Shown here: piece after piece, positions 48,538 to 58,513 of the stretch | How positions within the stretch are numbered: position 1 is the stretch's first letter | How the letters are laid out: every line of letters starts with the position of its first letter | Source: Rhodococcus sp. 105337 | Lineage (GTDB): Bacteria; Actinomycetota; Actinomycetes; Mycobacteriales; Mycobacteriaceae | Direction of reading: 5' to 3' | Assembly (NCBI RefSeq): GCF_012844225.1 | Contig: NZ_JABAGQ010000002.1 | Coordinates: 186,001-250,000, forward strand | Length of the DNA stretch: 64,000 nt | Translations under genes and position numbers: made by a program | The notes under the pieces: model-generated | Told to the model about the DNA's origin: nothing | What the model saw: only the letters and a program-made list of their open reading frames with translations | Database searches by the model: none

Positions 48538-49230
48538 ATGGGAGCCGAATCGTCGCCGTCCACAGCATCATCCAGCCCGACCCTCGTCCCCGCCGACCAT
48601 CCCGGCGTCGCCGAGTTGTTCGCGGTGATCGCCTACGGCGAGATCGCCGCGTTCTACCGTCTCGCGGACGATGCCAAGTTCTCCCCGTCGGTGCGGGGGC
48701 GTGTGGCCCTTGCGAGCATGGCAGCGGCGGAGATGAGTCACTTCGAGACGCTGCACGCGGCGCTCGCCGACCGCGGTGTGGAGATCTATGCCGCGATGGA
48801 GCCGTACCGGCAGGCTCTCGACGCCTATCACGCGTCCACCACCCCGTCGACGTGGCTCGAATCCCTCGTCAAGGCGTACGTGGGGGACGGGATCGCCGCC
48901 GACTTCTACTGTGAGATCGCCGACCGGCTCGCCCCGGAGGTCGCCGCGGTGGTGCGCGACGTGCTCGCCGCGACCGGGCACTCCGAGTTCGTGGTGCGCG
49001 AAGTCCGTGAAGTCGTGGAACGAAGCCCACTCCAGAAGGACCGCCTGATGTTGTGGGGGCGCCGGTTGCTGGGCGAAGCGATCACGCAGGCCCAGTACGT
49101 GCTCGCCCAGAACGAGGAGCTTGCCGAACTGGTGATTCTCACCTCGGGCGACCTCGCCGGCATTGCCGCCCTGTTCGACCGGATGCAGGTCGAGCACACC
49201 AAGCGGATGGCAGTGCTCGGACTGCATTAG
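48538..49230 (+). CDS. Ferritin-like protein (MiaE_2 family, Rv3210c-type)
   Basis: 230-residue helical protein with a ferritin-like diiron fold. Possible iron ligands lie in AYGEIAAFYRLADDA, AAAEMSHFETLHAAL (ExxH) and MQVEHTKRMAVLG (ExxH). The family name refers to distant similarity to the tRNA hydroxylase MiaE; real function unknown. ATG 48538 has no Shine-Dalgarno; TACGCT at 48524-48529 eight bases upstream suggests a leaderless message. Divergent from rhlE. Confidence 0.8.
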   Translation: MGAESSPSTASSSPTLVPADHPGVAELFAVIAYGEIAAFYRLADDAKFSPSVRGRVALASMAAAEMSHFETLHAALADRGVEIYAAMEPYRQALDAYHASTTPSTWLESLVKAYVGDGIAADFYCEIADRLAPEVAAVVRDVLAATGHSEFVVREVREVVERSPLQKDRLMLWGRRLLGEAITQAQYVLAQNEELAELVILTSGDLAGIAALFDRMQVEHTKRMAVLGLH

Positions 49231-49275
49231 CCTGGCGGTGACAAGCAGTACAGCCTGAGATTTCGGAGGTCCCCA

Positions 49276-49506
49276 GTGGAGGTCAAGATCGGCGTTGCGG
49301 ACAGCCCGCGTGAACTCGTCCTCGTCAGCGACCAGACGCACGACGAGGTGGAAAAGCTTGTGACCGACGCACTGAGCGGCAACGGCAGCGGCGTGCTCGC
49401 TCTCATCGACGAGAAGGGCCGCAAGGTTCTGGTGCAGGCGGCGAAGATCGCGTACGTGGAGATCGGCCCCTCCACCATCGGGAAGGTCGGCTTCGCAGCC
49501 ATCTGA
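49276..49506 (+). CDS. DUF3107 family protein (TB9.4 type)
   Basis: 76-residue conserved actinobacterial protein of unknown function. The whole sequence is the family domain: VEVKIGVADSPRELVLVSDQ at the start and KIAYVEIGPSTIGKVGFA at the end. GTG start, with GGAGG upstream. It corresponds to Rv3208A next to the TetR gene. A very strong terminator follows. Confidence 0.88.
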   Translation: MEVKIGVADSPRELVLVSDQTHDEVEKLVTDALSGNGSGVLALIDEKGRKVLVQAAKIAYVEIGPSTIGKVGFAAI

Positions 49507-49516
49507 CCACCGGACC

Positions 49517-49564
49517 GATACGGCGAGAGGCCGGGGCGACATCGCCCCGGCCTCTCGCCGTATC
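49517..49564. terminator. Bidirectional terminator with 22-bp perfect stem
   Basis: Bases 49517-49538 pair without mismatch with 49543-49564 around ACAT. It separates the DUF3107 gene from the convergent TetR gene; no extra T-run is needed for such a long stem. Confidence 0.85.
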
Positions 49565-49614
49565 GCTGTTCTCCCGGCTGCGTCCGCGACGTGCGGCCGG
49601 CCGGGACGGCCTCC

Positions 49615-50343
<729 letters not shown>

Positions 50344-50465
50344 TTACAGGCCGCCGCGCTTTTCTCCTGGTCGGCCCCACGCCCAGTATCCGCTTTTCCC
50401 CGCCCGCTCCGCAGGACTGCCGGGACCGCCCGTCGGATTCTCGTGGATGTGACATTCTGTCAACC

Positions 50466-51578
50466 GTGATCGACCGAGGAGGAGTGCGACCGAACGGGTC
50501 CGCGGAGGACTCCACCCGGACCCCGCCATCCGGTTCCCCGGCACAGCGACCGCCGTCCGGCTCCCGGCAACCTCCCGAACCGCGACACCCGTCCGAACCG
50601 CGCCGCACTTCCGGTGCGTCGCGGGTATCCAGGCGCGATGCGTACCAGCCGCTGCGAGCCCAGTGGGACCCGGTGGGTGGAGACGACCCGGCGCGGGAAC
50701 CGCGCAGGCCCCGGCCCGTCCGAGAGGTCCGGAAGCAGAGCCGGCTCGGCAAGTTCGTCGCAACATACGGATGGCGCGCGTACGTGGTGCCCGTGCTCGT
50801 CGTGGTGACCGTCGTGGTGCTGTGGGATGCGTTCAGAGGAACCGGCGACGACGGCGCAGCCGAAGAACAGAGCATGGTGGACGCGGGCGAGATCGTCGCG
50901 GAAGCGCCGCGGGCGGACGGGCTGTTCCCGGCGGATCTCGCGTCCGGCACCCTTCCCGACGGCGGACCGTTCACCGAGCGGGGTGCGCAGAGGTGGCGAG
51001 TGCTGCCCGGCACGACCGCACGAGTGGGCTCGGAGGCGGCACGCACCTTCACCTACACGGTCGAGGTCGAGGACGGGATCGACACCGCGGGCTACGGCGG
51101 TGACGACGCCTTCGGACTCCTGGTCGACCAGACGCTCGCCGACCCTCGGAGCTGGGTCGGTGATCCCCAGTTCGCTTTCCGCCGGATCGACGTCGGCACC
51201 CCCGACTTCCGTATCTCGCTCACCTCGCAGATGACCATCCGGGAGGGATGCGGGTACGACATCCGGCTCGAAGGGTCGTGCTTCAATCCGTCGCTCGGGC
51301 GGGTCCTGCTCAACGAAGCGCGCTGGGTTCGAGGAGCGGTCGCCTTCCAGGGCGACCTCGGCTCCTACCGCCAGTACCTGGTCAATCATGAGGTCGGGCA
51401 CGCGATCGGCTTCGCTCAGCACGAGCGGTGCGGGGTGCAGGACGGTCTCGCGCCGATCATGATGCAGCAGACCTTCGGCACGAACAACGACGACATCGCC
51501 CGGCTCGATCCCGGCGGGGTGGTGCCGGCCGACGGGCTGCGGTGCCGCTTCAACCCGTGGCCGTACCCGAGGGCGTGA
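50466..51578 (+). CDS. DUF3152 membrane-anchored metalloprotease-like protein (Rv3207c-type)
   Basis: 370-residue protein: a Pro/Arg/Ser-rich cytoplasmic stretch of about 95 residues, one membrane helix (about 103-120, VVPVLVVVTVVVLW), and an extracytoplasmic DUF3152 domain. That domain carries HEVGHAIGFAQHERC, an HExxHxxGxxH-type zinc motif seen in metzincin-like proteases, and four Cys that may pair (GCGYDI, GSCFNP, RCGVQDG, LRCRF). Substrate unknown. GTG 50466 is the first reasonable start; the open frame continues upstream. Confidence 0.82.
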   Translation: MIDRGGVRPNGSAEDSTRTPPSGSPAQRPPSGSRQPPEPRHPSEPRRTSGASRVSRRDAYQPLRAQWDPVGGDDPAREPRRPRPVREVRKQSRLGKFVATYGWRAYVVPVLVVVTVVVLWDAFRGTGDDGAAEEQSMVDAGEIVAEAPRADGLFPADLASGTLPDGGPFTERGAQRWRVLPGTTARVGSEAARTFTYTVEVEDGIDTAGYGGDDAFGLLVDQTLADPRSWVGDPQFAFRRIDVGTPDFRISLTSQMTIREGCGYDIRLEGSCFNPSLGRVLLNEARWVRGAVAFQGDLGSYRQYLVNHEVGHAIGFAQHERCGVQDGLAPIMMQQTFGTNNDDIARLDPGGVVPADGLRCRFNPWPYPRA

Positions 51579-51642
51579 CGCCGCCGCGACTGTGAGCGGT
51601 GGAACAATGGACCACGACCGTCCCGCCGGCCGAGGAGTATCC

Positions 51643-52842
51643 GTGACCGTATCGACGCCCTCGGTGGATCCGAGCGCCTTGCAACCGCTGGTGGAACCGG
51701 CTGCCGACCTCGATCGTGACGAGGTCGCCCGATACAGCCGGCACCTGATCGTTCCGGACGTCGGTGTGACCGGACAGAAGCGGCTCAAGAACGCGAAGGT
51801 GCTGTGCATCGGTGCGGGCGGCCTCGGTTCACCGGTGTTGCTGTATCTGGCCGCGGCGGGTGTCGGCACCCTGGGCATCGTCGAGTTCGACGAAGTCGAC
51901 ATGTCGAATCTGCAGCGGCAGGTGATCCACGGCCGCTCCGATGTGGGCAGGGCGAAGGGCGAGAGTGCCCGCGACAGCATCAACGCCATCAACGAGCACG
52001 TCGACGTGCGGTTGCATCCGACCCGCCTCGATTCCGGCAACGCGGTGGCTCTGTTCGAGCAGTACGACCTGATCGTGGACGGCACCGACAATTTCGCGAC
52101 CCGCTACCTCGTGAACGACGCCGCGGTGCTCGCCGGCAAGCCGTACGTGTGGGGATCGATCTTCCGTTTCGAAGGCCAGGTGTCCGTGTTCTGGGAGAAC
52201 GCTCCCGGCGGGCGCGGCCTGAACTACCGCGATCTGTATCCCGAGGCGCCGCCGCCGGGCATGGTGCCGTCCTGCGCCGAAGGCGGTGTCCTCGGTGTCC
52301 TGCCCGGCACCGTCGGCACGATCATGGCGACCGAGGCCATCAAGCTGATCACCGGGATCGGTGAGCCGCTGCTGGGACGGCTGATGATCTACGACGCGCT
52401 CGCGATGTCGTTCCGCACCGTGACGTTGCGCCGGGACCCCTGCCGCGTACCGGTCACCGAACTGATCGATTACGACGTGTTCTGCGGCGTCGTCCCGGAC
52501 AACGCGGCGGCAGCCGCCGATGCGGCGATCACGCCGGGCGAGTTGCGCAGGATGCTCGACGAGGGCCGCGACGTCGAAGTGATCGACGTCCGCGAACCGG
52601 TGGAGTGGGACATCGTCCGCATCGACGGTGCCCGGCTGGTTCCCAAGGGCCGCATCCTGTCGGGCGAGGCCCTGGCCGAACTGCCGCAGAACCGGCCGAT
52701 CGTCCTCTACTGCAAGACGGGCGTGCGGTCGGCGGAGGCGCTCGCCGTGCTCACGCGCGCGGGGTTCTCCGATGCCACCCACCTTCGCGGCGGTGTACTC
52801 GCCTGGGCGCAGCAGATCGATCCCTCCCTGCCCGTCTACTGA
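51643..52842 (+). CDS. moeZ: Adenylyltransferase/sulfurtransferase MoeZ
   Basis: MoeB-like E1 fused to a rhodanese. It adenylates and thiolates sulfur-carrier proteins (MoaD, CysO, ThiS types) for molybdopterin, cysteine and other sulfur pathways. ATP site GAGGLGSPVLLYLAAAG near residue 55, DNFATRYLVND, and the rhodanese loop YCKTGVRSAEAL with persulfide Cys357. 399 residues. GTG 51643 with GAGGAG five bases upstream. It supports the molybdenum-cofactor gene at 60-62 kb. Confidence 0.94.
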   Translation: MTVSTPSVDPSALQPLVEPAADLDRDEVARYSRHLIVPDVGVTGQKRLKNAKVLCIGAGGLGSPVLLYLAAAGVGTLGIVEFDEVDMSNLQRQVIHGRSDVGRAKGESARDSINAINEHVDVRLHPTRLDSGNAVALFEQYDLIVDGTDNFATRYLVNDAAVLAGKPYVWGSIFRFEGQVSVFWENAPGGRGLNYRDLYPEAPPPGMVPSCAEGGVLGVLPGTVGTIMATEAIKLITGIGEPLLGRLMIYDALAMSFRTVTLRRDPCRVPVTELIDYDVFCGVVPDNAAAAADAAITPGELRRMLDEGRDVEVIDVREPVEWDIVRIDGARLVPKGRILSGEALAELPQNRPIVLYCKTGVRSAEALAVLTRAGFSDATHLRGGVLAWAQQIDPSLPVY

Positions 52843-52954
52843 CCGCCGGCGCCGGGCCGTTGCCGCATCCTCCGGCCCGTTGTCGCCGAGCTGTGACCGG
52901 AAAACAGCGGAGTGCCTCCCGGGACCCGGCAGGGTACGCCGGTACCGTGTGGGC

Positions 52955-53809
52955 GTGAGCTCACTCGAACCACCGCAGCACGTGTGCTCTACGTTCGGCC
53001 TTCGCGACGTCGAGCCGGTCGCCCTCGGCGCCGACTGGGACGGCGGTTTCCGGTGTGGAGACGTGGTGCTGTCCCGGGTCGCCGACCACGCCCGCGCGGC
53101 GTGGTCCGCGAAGATCAGGGAGACGCTGACCGTCGACGGAGTACGGCTCGCCCGGCCCGTCCGCTCGACCGACGGGCGTTACGTGGTGTCCGGATGGCGC
53201 GCCGACACGTACATCGTCGGGACTTCCGAACCCCGGCACGACGAGGTGGTCTCGCTGTCGCTGCGGCTGCACGTCGCGACCTCACAACTCGAGCGCCCGC
53301 GCTTCCTCATGCAGCCACCGGTGGCACCGTGGCAGGACGTCGACGTGTTCGTCGCGGCCGACCGCGCGGCGTGGGAAACGGTGCCGCTGCGGACCGCGCG
53401 CGCTGCGGGTGCCCCCGAGACGGTCACCCCCGACGGACTCAAGAGCCTCGACCTCATCGGGCAGCTCGCCACGTTCCGGAAGCCGGTGCACCTGCCCGAT
53501 CAACTCGTACACGGCGATCTCTTCGGCACCGTCTTGTTCGCGGGACGAGCCGCGCCGGGCCTCACCGACATCACGCCCTACTGGCGTCCCGCGTCGTGGG
53601 CGGCCGCGGTGACCGTCGTCGACGCGTTGTCGTGGGGCGGCGCCGACGACGGTCTCATCGCACGGTGGGAAGACCTTCCGGAGTGGCCGCAGATGCTGTT
53701 GCGCGCCGTGATGTTCCGGCTCGCGGTCCATGCGCTGCACCCCCGATCCACCGAAGAAGCGTTCCCCGGGCTGGCGCACACCGCCGACCTGGTCCGATTC
53801 CTTCTCTGA
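52955..53809 (+). CDS. TIGR02569-family protein (Rv3205c-type)
   Basis: 284-residue actinobacterial protein with a weak resemblance to kinase-like phosphotransferases (aminoglycoside phosphotransferase fold): LVHGDLFGTVLFAG resembles the HGDLxxxN catalytic loop, but the Asn is changed. Possibly an inactive or unusual kinase-like enzyme. GTG 52955; TACCGT at 52943-52948 six bases upstream suggests a leaderless start. No further function can be assigned. Confidence 0.75.
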   Translation: MSSLEPPQHVCSTFGLRDVEPVALGADWDGGFRCGDVVLSRVADHARAAWSAKIRETLTVDGVRLARPVRSTDGRYVVSGWRADTYIVGTSEPRHDEVVSLSLRLHVATSQLERPRFLMQPPVAPWQDVDVFVAADRAAWETVPLRTARAAGAPETVTPDGLKSLDLIGQLATFRKPVHLPDQLVHGDLFGTVLFAGRAAPGLTDITPYWRPASWAAAVTVVDALSWGGADDGLIARWEDLPEWPQMLLRAVMFRLAVHALHPRSTEEAFPGLAHTADLVRFLL

Positions 53810-53945
53810 TATCGGTTACCGCCACCTCACACCGTCGCCCGTCACCGGGTGAGCATCTCTTGACGCGACGGTCATCGCGGGCAGCACCGCGGCAACACCC
53901 GTTGCCTACCTTGGGTTCATCACACACCTGAGAAGGGCGGCCGGC

Positions 53946-55418
53946 ATGGCGGATTCGGTCCGGAACGAGACTCTCCGAGAGAGATTCGCGCGCAAGCACT
54001 ACATCGAGAGCTGGGACGCCGAAGACGTCGAGGCGTGGGAGTCCGGCGGCAAGCAGATAGCCAAGAGAAACCTGATCTGGTCTGTCATCGCCGAACACGT
54101 CGGATTCTCGGTGTGGTCCGTGTGGTCGGTCATGGTGCTGTTCATGCCCACCGACATCTACGGCATCGACGCCGCGGGCAAGTTCTTCCTCGTCGCGGTG
54201 CCCACGCTCGTCGGTGCCGTGCTCCGCATTCCCTACACCGTGGCGACCGCACGATTCGGTGGCCGTAACTGGACCGTCTTCAGTGCGCTCGTGCTGTTCG
54301 TCCCGCTCATGGGCGCGCTGTATCTGATGCTGAACCCGGGGCACTCGTACAGCACGTTCATGCTGGTCGCGGCGCTTGCCGGCGTCGGCGGCGGTAACTT
54401 CGCCTCGTCGATGACGAACATCAACGCGTTCTACCCCCAGCGACTCAAGGGCTGGGCACTCGGGCTCAACGCGGGTGGCGGCAACATCGGGGTGCCGGCG
54501 ATTCAGCTTATCGGCCTGCTGGTCATCGCGACCGTCGGCAATACCGAACCGTGGATCGTCTGCGCCGTCTACCTGGTGCTGTGCGGTGCGGCCGCGATCG
54601 GTGCGGCACTGTTCATGGACAACCTCGGCGACCAGAAAGCGGACCTGCGCGCCATGGGCCGCGCGCTGAAGTTCAGCGACTCGTGGGTCATCTCCTTCCT
54701 GTACATCGGCACGTTCGGTTCCTTCATCGGCTTCAGTTTCGCGTTCGGCCAGGTGCTTCAGATCAACTTCCTCGCCGGCGGCGACACACCCGCCCAGGCT
54801 GCTCTGCACGCCGCCCAGATCGCCTTCATCGGCCCGTTGCTCGGCTCGCTCTCGCGTCCGATCGGCGGGAAACTGGCCGACCGTATCGGCGGCGGCCGCA
54901 TCACGATGTACACATTCGTCGGTATGGCGCTCGCCGCCGCGGTACTGATCGTGGCGGGAACCCTCGACGACGCGAGCGCCGGCGCAGCGTCCGGCGGCGT
55001 CCTGACGGCCATGGTGCTCGGGTTCATCGCACTGTTCCTGTTGTCCGGCTTGGGCAACGGCTCGGTGTACAAGATGATCCCCTCGATCTTCGAAGCGAAG
55101 GCCCAGGGCCTTGCCGGTGCCGATCGTGCCGAGAAGGCGGCGTGGTCGCGCAGCATGTCCGGCGCCCTCATCGGATTCGCCGGTGCCATCGGCGGACTCG
55201 GCGGCGTCGGTATCAACCTCGTCTTCCGCGGTTCGTACGGCGGCGAGGCACAGTCCGCCACCATGGCGTTCTGGGTCTTCGCGATCTTTTACCTCGTCTG
55301 CATCGCGGTGACGTGGGTCGTCTTCCTTCGCCGCCCGCAGCAACCCGTCGAGTCGTCCGCACCCACATCGACCGCACCGGTGACCCCGGCGACGCGACTG
55401 TCCGACGCCACCGTCTGA
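53946..55418 (+). CDS. narK: Nitrate/nitrite transporter NarK (MFS, NNP family)
   Basis: 490-residue transporter with 12 predicted membrane helices. Both nitrate-signature motifs are visible: GGGNFASSMTNINAFYP near residue 150 and a later GLGNGSVYKMIPSIF near 365. The N-terminus is soluble (ADSVRNETLRERFARKHYIES). It imports nitrite (or nitrate) for the nirBD reductase encoded next, 36 bases on. ATG 53946 behind GAGAAGGGCGG. Confidence 0.93.
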   Translation: MADSVRNETLRERFARKHYIESWDAEDVEAWESGGKQIAKRNLIWSVIAEHVGFSVWSVWSVMVLFMPTDIYGIDAAGKFFLVAVPTLVGAVLRIPYTVATARFGGRNWTVFSALVLFVPLMGALYLMLNPGHSYSTFMLVAALAGVGGGNFASSMTNINAFYPQRLKGWALGLNAGGGNIGVPAIQLIGLLVIATVGNTEPWIVCAVYLVLCGAAAIGAALFMDNLGDQKADLRAMGRALKFSDSWVISFLYIGTFGSFIGFSFAFGQVLQINFLAGGDTPAQAALHAAQIAFIGPLLGSLSRPIGGKLADRIGGGRITMYTFVGMALAAAVLIVAGTLDDASAGAASGGVLTAMVLGFIALFLLSGLGNGSVYKMIPSIFEAKAQGLAGADRAEKAAWSRSMSGALIGFAGAIGGLGGVGINLVFRGSYGGEAQSATMAFWVFAIFYLVCIAVTWVVFLRRPQQPVESSAPTSTAPVTPATRLSDATV

Positions 55419-55454
55419 CACCGATCCGCCTGCACGAACAGAGAGAGACTTCCC

Positions 55455-57977
55455 ATGAGCCGCAAGAACGTCGTCGTCGTCGGACACGGAATGGTCGGGC
55501 ACCGCTTCGTGGAGGCATTGCGTTCCCGCGACGAGCACGACGCGTGGAAGATCACGGTCCTCTGCGAGGAACCGGACCCCGCCTACGATCGCGTCGGATT
55601 GTCCTCGTACGTCGGAACCTGGGATCGCAGAGAACTCGCGCTCGCCGGAAACGACTATGCGGCAGACCCTCTCGTCGATCTTCGGGTTTCTTCCCGCGTC
55701 GTGTCGGTCGATCGGGCGGCGCGTACGGTGACCACCGATGCCGGTGACGTGCTGGCCTACGACGCGCTCGTCCTCGCGACCGGTTCCTACCCGTTCGTGC
55801 CGCCGATCCCCGGCAACGCACTGCCGGGGTGTTTCGTCTACCGCACGCTCGACGATCTCGACGGCATCCGGGCGGCGGCCGACGCCGCGTCCGTGCACGG
55901 TGACGCCCCGGTCGGTGTGGTGGTCGGCGGCGGCCTGCTCGGGCTCGAGGCCGCGAACGCTCTCCGCCGGCTGGGAATGTCTCCGCACGTGGTGGAGTTC
56001 GCGCCGCGTCTGATGCCGCTGCAGGTCGACGAGGGCGGCGGACGGGTCCTCGAACGGCTCGTGACCGAGCTCGGGCTCACGGTGCACACCGGGGTGGGCA
56101 CGGCCGGAATCACCGAGGGGCCTTCCGGTCTCGTCGTCGAACTGTCCGACGGATCGACGATCGACGCCGCGGTGCTGGTGTTCTCCGCCGGAGTGCGCCC
56201 GCAGGACGCGCTCGCTCGCGACGCCGGTCTCGACCTGGGCGCGCGCGGCGGTGTTCTCACCGACCTCGGGTGCCGCAGCACCACGGACGACGCGATCTAT
56301 GCCATCGGAGAGTGCGCGGCCGTCGAGGGCACCTGCTACGGGCTCGTGGCTCCCGGGTACAGCACCGCAGAGGTGGTCGCCGACCGACTGCTCGGCGGCG
56401 CCGCCGAATTCCCCGGCGCGGATCTGTCGACCAAACTCAAGTTGCTCGGTGTGGACGTCGCCAGCTTCGGCGACGCGCACGGGGTCACGCCCGGTGCGCT
56501 CGAGGTGGTGCTGTCCGACTCGGCGAAGGGAACCTACGCGAAGCTGGTCGTCTCGGACGACGCGAAAACGCTGCTCGGCGGAATTCTCGTCGGCGACGCG
56601 TCGGCGTACGGCACGTTGCGTCCACTCGTCGGCCGCGAACTTCCGGGCGACCCGGCGACGCTCATCTCCCCGGCAGGTGAAAAGCCCGGCGCCGGAGCGC
56701 TTCCCGACGATGCCGAGGTGTGTTCGTGCAACGGCGTCACCAAGGGCGCGATCTGCGGGGCGATTGCGGACGGGGCGTGCGACATCGCGCAGGTCAAAGC
56801 GTGCACCAACGCCGGCACCACGTGCGGCGGGTGCCTGCCCACCGTCAAACAACTTCTCAGCAGTTCCGGTGTGCCGATGTCGAAGGCACTGTGCGAGCAC
56901 TTCGAGCAGTCGCGCGCCGAGCTGTTCGAGATCGTGCGAGCCACGCAGATCCGCACCTTCTCGGCACTGATCTCGCGCTACGGCACCGGCCGGGGCTGCG
57001 ACATCTGCAAGCCCGTCGTCGCGTCGATCCTCGCGTCCACCGACTCCGACCACATCCTGCATCGTCAGCAGGCAGGGCTCCAGGACACCAACGACCACTT
57101 CCTCGCCAACATTCAGAAGAACGGTACCTACTCGGTGGTGCCGCGGATGCCCGGTGGCGAGTGCACCCCCGAACAGCTCATCGTCATCGGGGAGGTCGCG
57201 CGCGATTTCGGGCTGTACGTCAAGATGACCGGCGGCCAGCGTATCGACATGTTCGGTGCCCGGGTGGAGCAACTGCCGGCGATCTGGAAACGGCTCGTCG
57301 ACGCCGGGATGGAGTCCGGGCAGGCCTACGGTAAATCGCTGCGCACGGTGAAGAGCTGTGTCGGCTCGACCTGGTGCCGGTACGGCGTGCAGGATTCGGT
57401 CGGGATGGCGGTGGATCTCGAAATGCGATATCGCGGTTTGCGAGCGCCGCACAAGTTCAAGTTCGGCGTCTCCGGTTGCGCGCGCGAATGCGCCGAAGCG
57501 CGCGGCAAGGACGTCGGGGTGATCGCCACGGAAAACGGCTGGAACCTCTACGTGTGCGGTAACGGCGGGCAGTCCCCGAAGCACGCGCAGTTGCTCGCCG
57601 GTGGGCTCGACGACGAGACCCTGGTCCGGTACATCGACCGGTTCCTGATGTTCTACATCCGCACCGCCGACCGGTTGCAGCGCACGGCGCCCTGGCTCGA
57701 CGCGCTCGACGGCGGGCTCGAGCACCTGAAGGACGTCGTGTGCGGCGACAGCCTCGGCATCGCCGCCGAACTCGAAGCCGCGATGGCAAAGCATGTCGCC
57801 GGGTACAAGGACGAATGGGCGGGAGTGCTCGAGGATCCCGAACTGCTGGCGCGTTTCGTCTCCTTCGTCAATGCCCCGGAGCAGCCGGACCCAACCATCC
57901 GATTCGACGACTCCGGCAAGCGGAAGGTACCCGTCCTGGTCGGCATGCCGAAGATCGGGCGGGATGCGTCCGCGTGA
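55455..57977 (+). CDS. nirB: Assimilatory nitrite reductase, large subunit NirB
   Basis: NAD(P)H-dependent siroheme nitrite reductase, reducing nitrite to ammonium. Order: FAD/NAD domain (about 1-400, VVVGHGMVGHRF, GGGLLGLEAANAL), BFD [2Fe-2S] domain (CSCNGV, CTNAGTTCGGC at about 420-465), and siroheme/[4Fe-4S] domains with Cys635, Cys641 (SCVGSTWC) and Cys675, Cys679 (GCAREC). 840 residues. Next comes nirD. Confidence 0.96.
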   Translation: MSRKNVVVVGHGMVGHRFVEALRSRDEHDAWKITVLCEEPDPAYDRVGLSSYVGTWDRRELALAGNDYAADPLVDLRVSSRVVSVDRAARTVTTDAGDVLAYDALVLATGSYPFVPPIPGNALPGCFVYRTLDDLDGIRAAADAASVHGDAPVGVVVGGGLLGLEAANALRRLGMSPHVVEFAPRLMPLQVDEGGGRVLERLVTELGLTVHTGVGTAGITEGPSGLVVELSDGSTIDAAVLVFSAGVRPQDALARDAGLDLGARGGVLTDLGCRSTTDDAIYAIGECAAVEGTCYGLVAPGYSTAEVVADRLLGGAAEFPGADLSTKLKLLGVDVASFGDAHGVTPGALEVVLSDSAKGTYAKLVVSDDAKTLLGGILVGDASAYGTLRPLVGRELPGDPATLISPAGEKPGAGALPDDAEVCSCNGVTKGAICGAIADGACDIAQVKACTNAGTTCGGCLPTVKQLLSSSGVPMSKALCEHFEQSRAELFEIVRATQIRTFSALISRYGTGRGCDICKPVVASILASTDSDHILHRQQAGLQDTNDHFLANIQKNGTYSVVPRMPGGECTPEQLIVIGEVARDFGLYVKMTGGQRIDMFGARVEQLPAIWKRLVDAGMESGQAYGKSLRTVKSCVGSTWCRYGVQDSVGMAVDLEMRYRGLRAPHKFKFGVSGCARECAEARGKDVGVIATENGWNLYVCGNGGQSPKHAQLLAGGLDDETLVRYIDRFLMFYIRTADRLQRTAPWLDALDGGLEHLKDVVCGDSLGIAAELEAAMAKHVAGYKDEWAGVLEDPELLARFVSFVNAPEQPDPTIRFDDSGKRKVPVLVGMPKIGRDASA

Positions 57978-58072
57978 CGTGCCTGCTTACGTGGAGGGAA
58001 TCGGTGGGTAACGCGCGTGAAACACCGGGGCCACAGAATGCCAGGACGGAAGTTTCGAGGAGGGACCATCCC

Positions 58073-58513
58073 ATGACCGTCATCGAGTCGCATACCGCTG
58101 GGGGTTCGACGCGTGAGAGCGTGTTCGACGGGCGCCTGGAATGGACGTCGGCCTGTCCGCTCAGCCACCTGATTCCCGGCCGCGGAGTGGCCGTCCTGCT
58201 GCGCGGGGGCGAACAGGTCGCGGTGTTCCTGCTCGACGACGGCACGCTGCGCGCGGTCGGGAACTTCGATCCGTTCGGCCGCGCCGCCGTGATGTCCCGC
58301 GGCATCGTCGGGGACCGCGCCGGCGAACCCACCCTTGCCTCACCCCTTCTCAAGCAGGTGTTCTCGCTCGACGACGGTCGCTACCTCGACGACCCGTCGG
58401 TGCGGTTGCCGGTCTACGACGTGCGAGTGTGGGCGGGTGTCGTGCAGGTCCACAGCCACCTCACCAGCGCGCGCTCCGACGACGGTCCGGCGACCGGCGC
58501 AGAGCTTTCGTGA
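58073..58513 (+). CDS. nirD: Nitrite reductase small subunit NirD
   Basis: 146-residue Rieske-fold subunit. The Cys/His cluster ligands are absent, as in other NirD proteins (FDPFGRAAVM instead of a Cys-His loop), so it is structural. ATG 58073 with GAGGAGGG upstream. Its TGA overlaps the start of the uroporphyrinogen synthase fusion (GTGA), so the two are coupled. Confidence 0.92.
   Translation: MTVIESHTAGGSTRESVFDGRLEWTSACPLSHLIPGRGVAVLLRGGEQVAVFLLDDGTLRAVGNFDPFGRAAVMSRGIVGDRAGEPTLASPLLKQVFSLDDGRYLDDPSVRLPVYDVRVWAGVVQVHSHLTSARSDDGPATGAELS

Noticed and set aside
53815-53856. GlnR boxes upstream of narK (GTTAC and GTCAC)
   Set aside because: The two half-sites are 26 bases apart and lack the GAAAC-type partners; not good enough to call.
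53655-57794. 1379-residue minus-strand open frame over narK and nirB
   Set aside because: Composition is His/Asp/Arg-rich as expected from antisense GC-rich codons; the plus-strand genes are certain.
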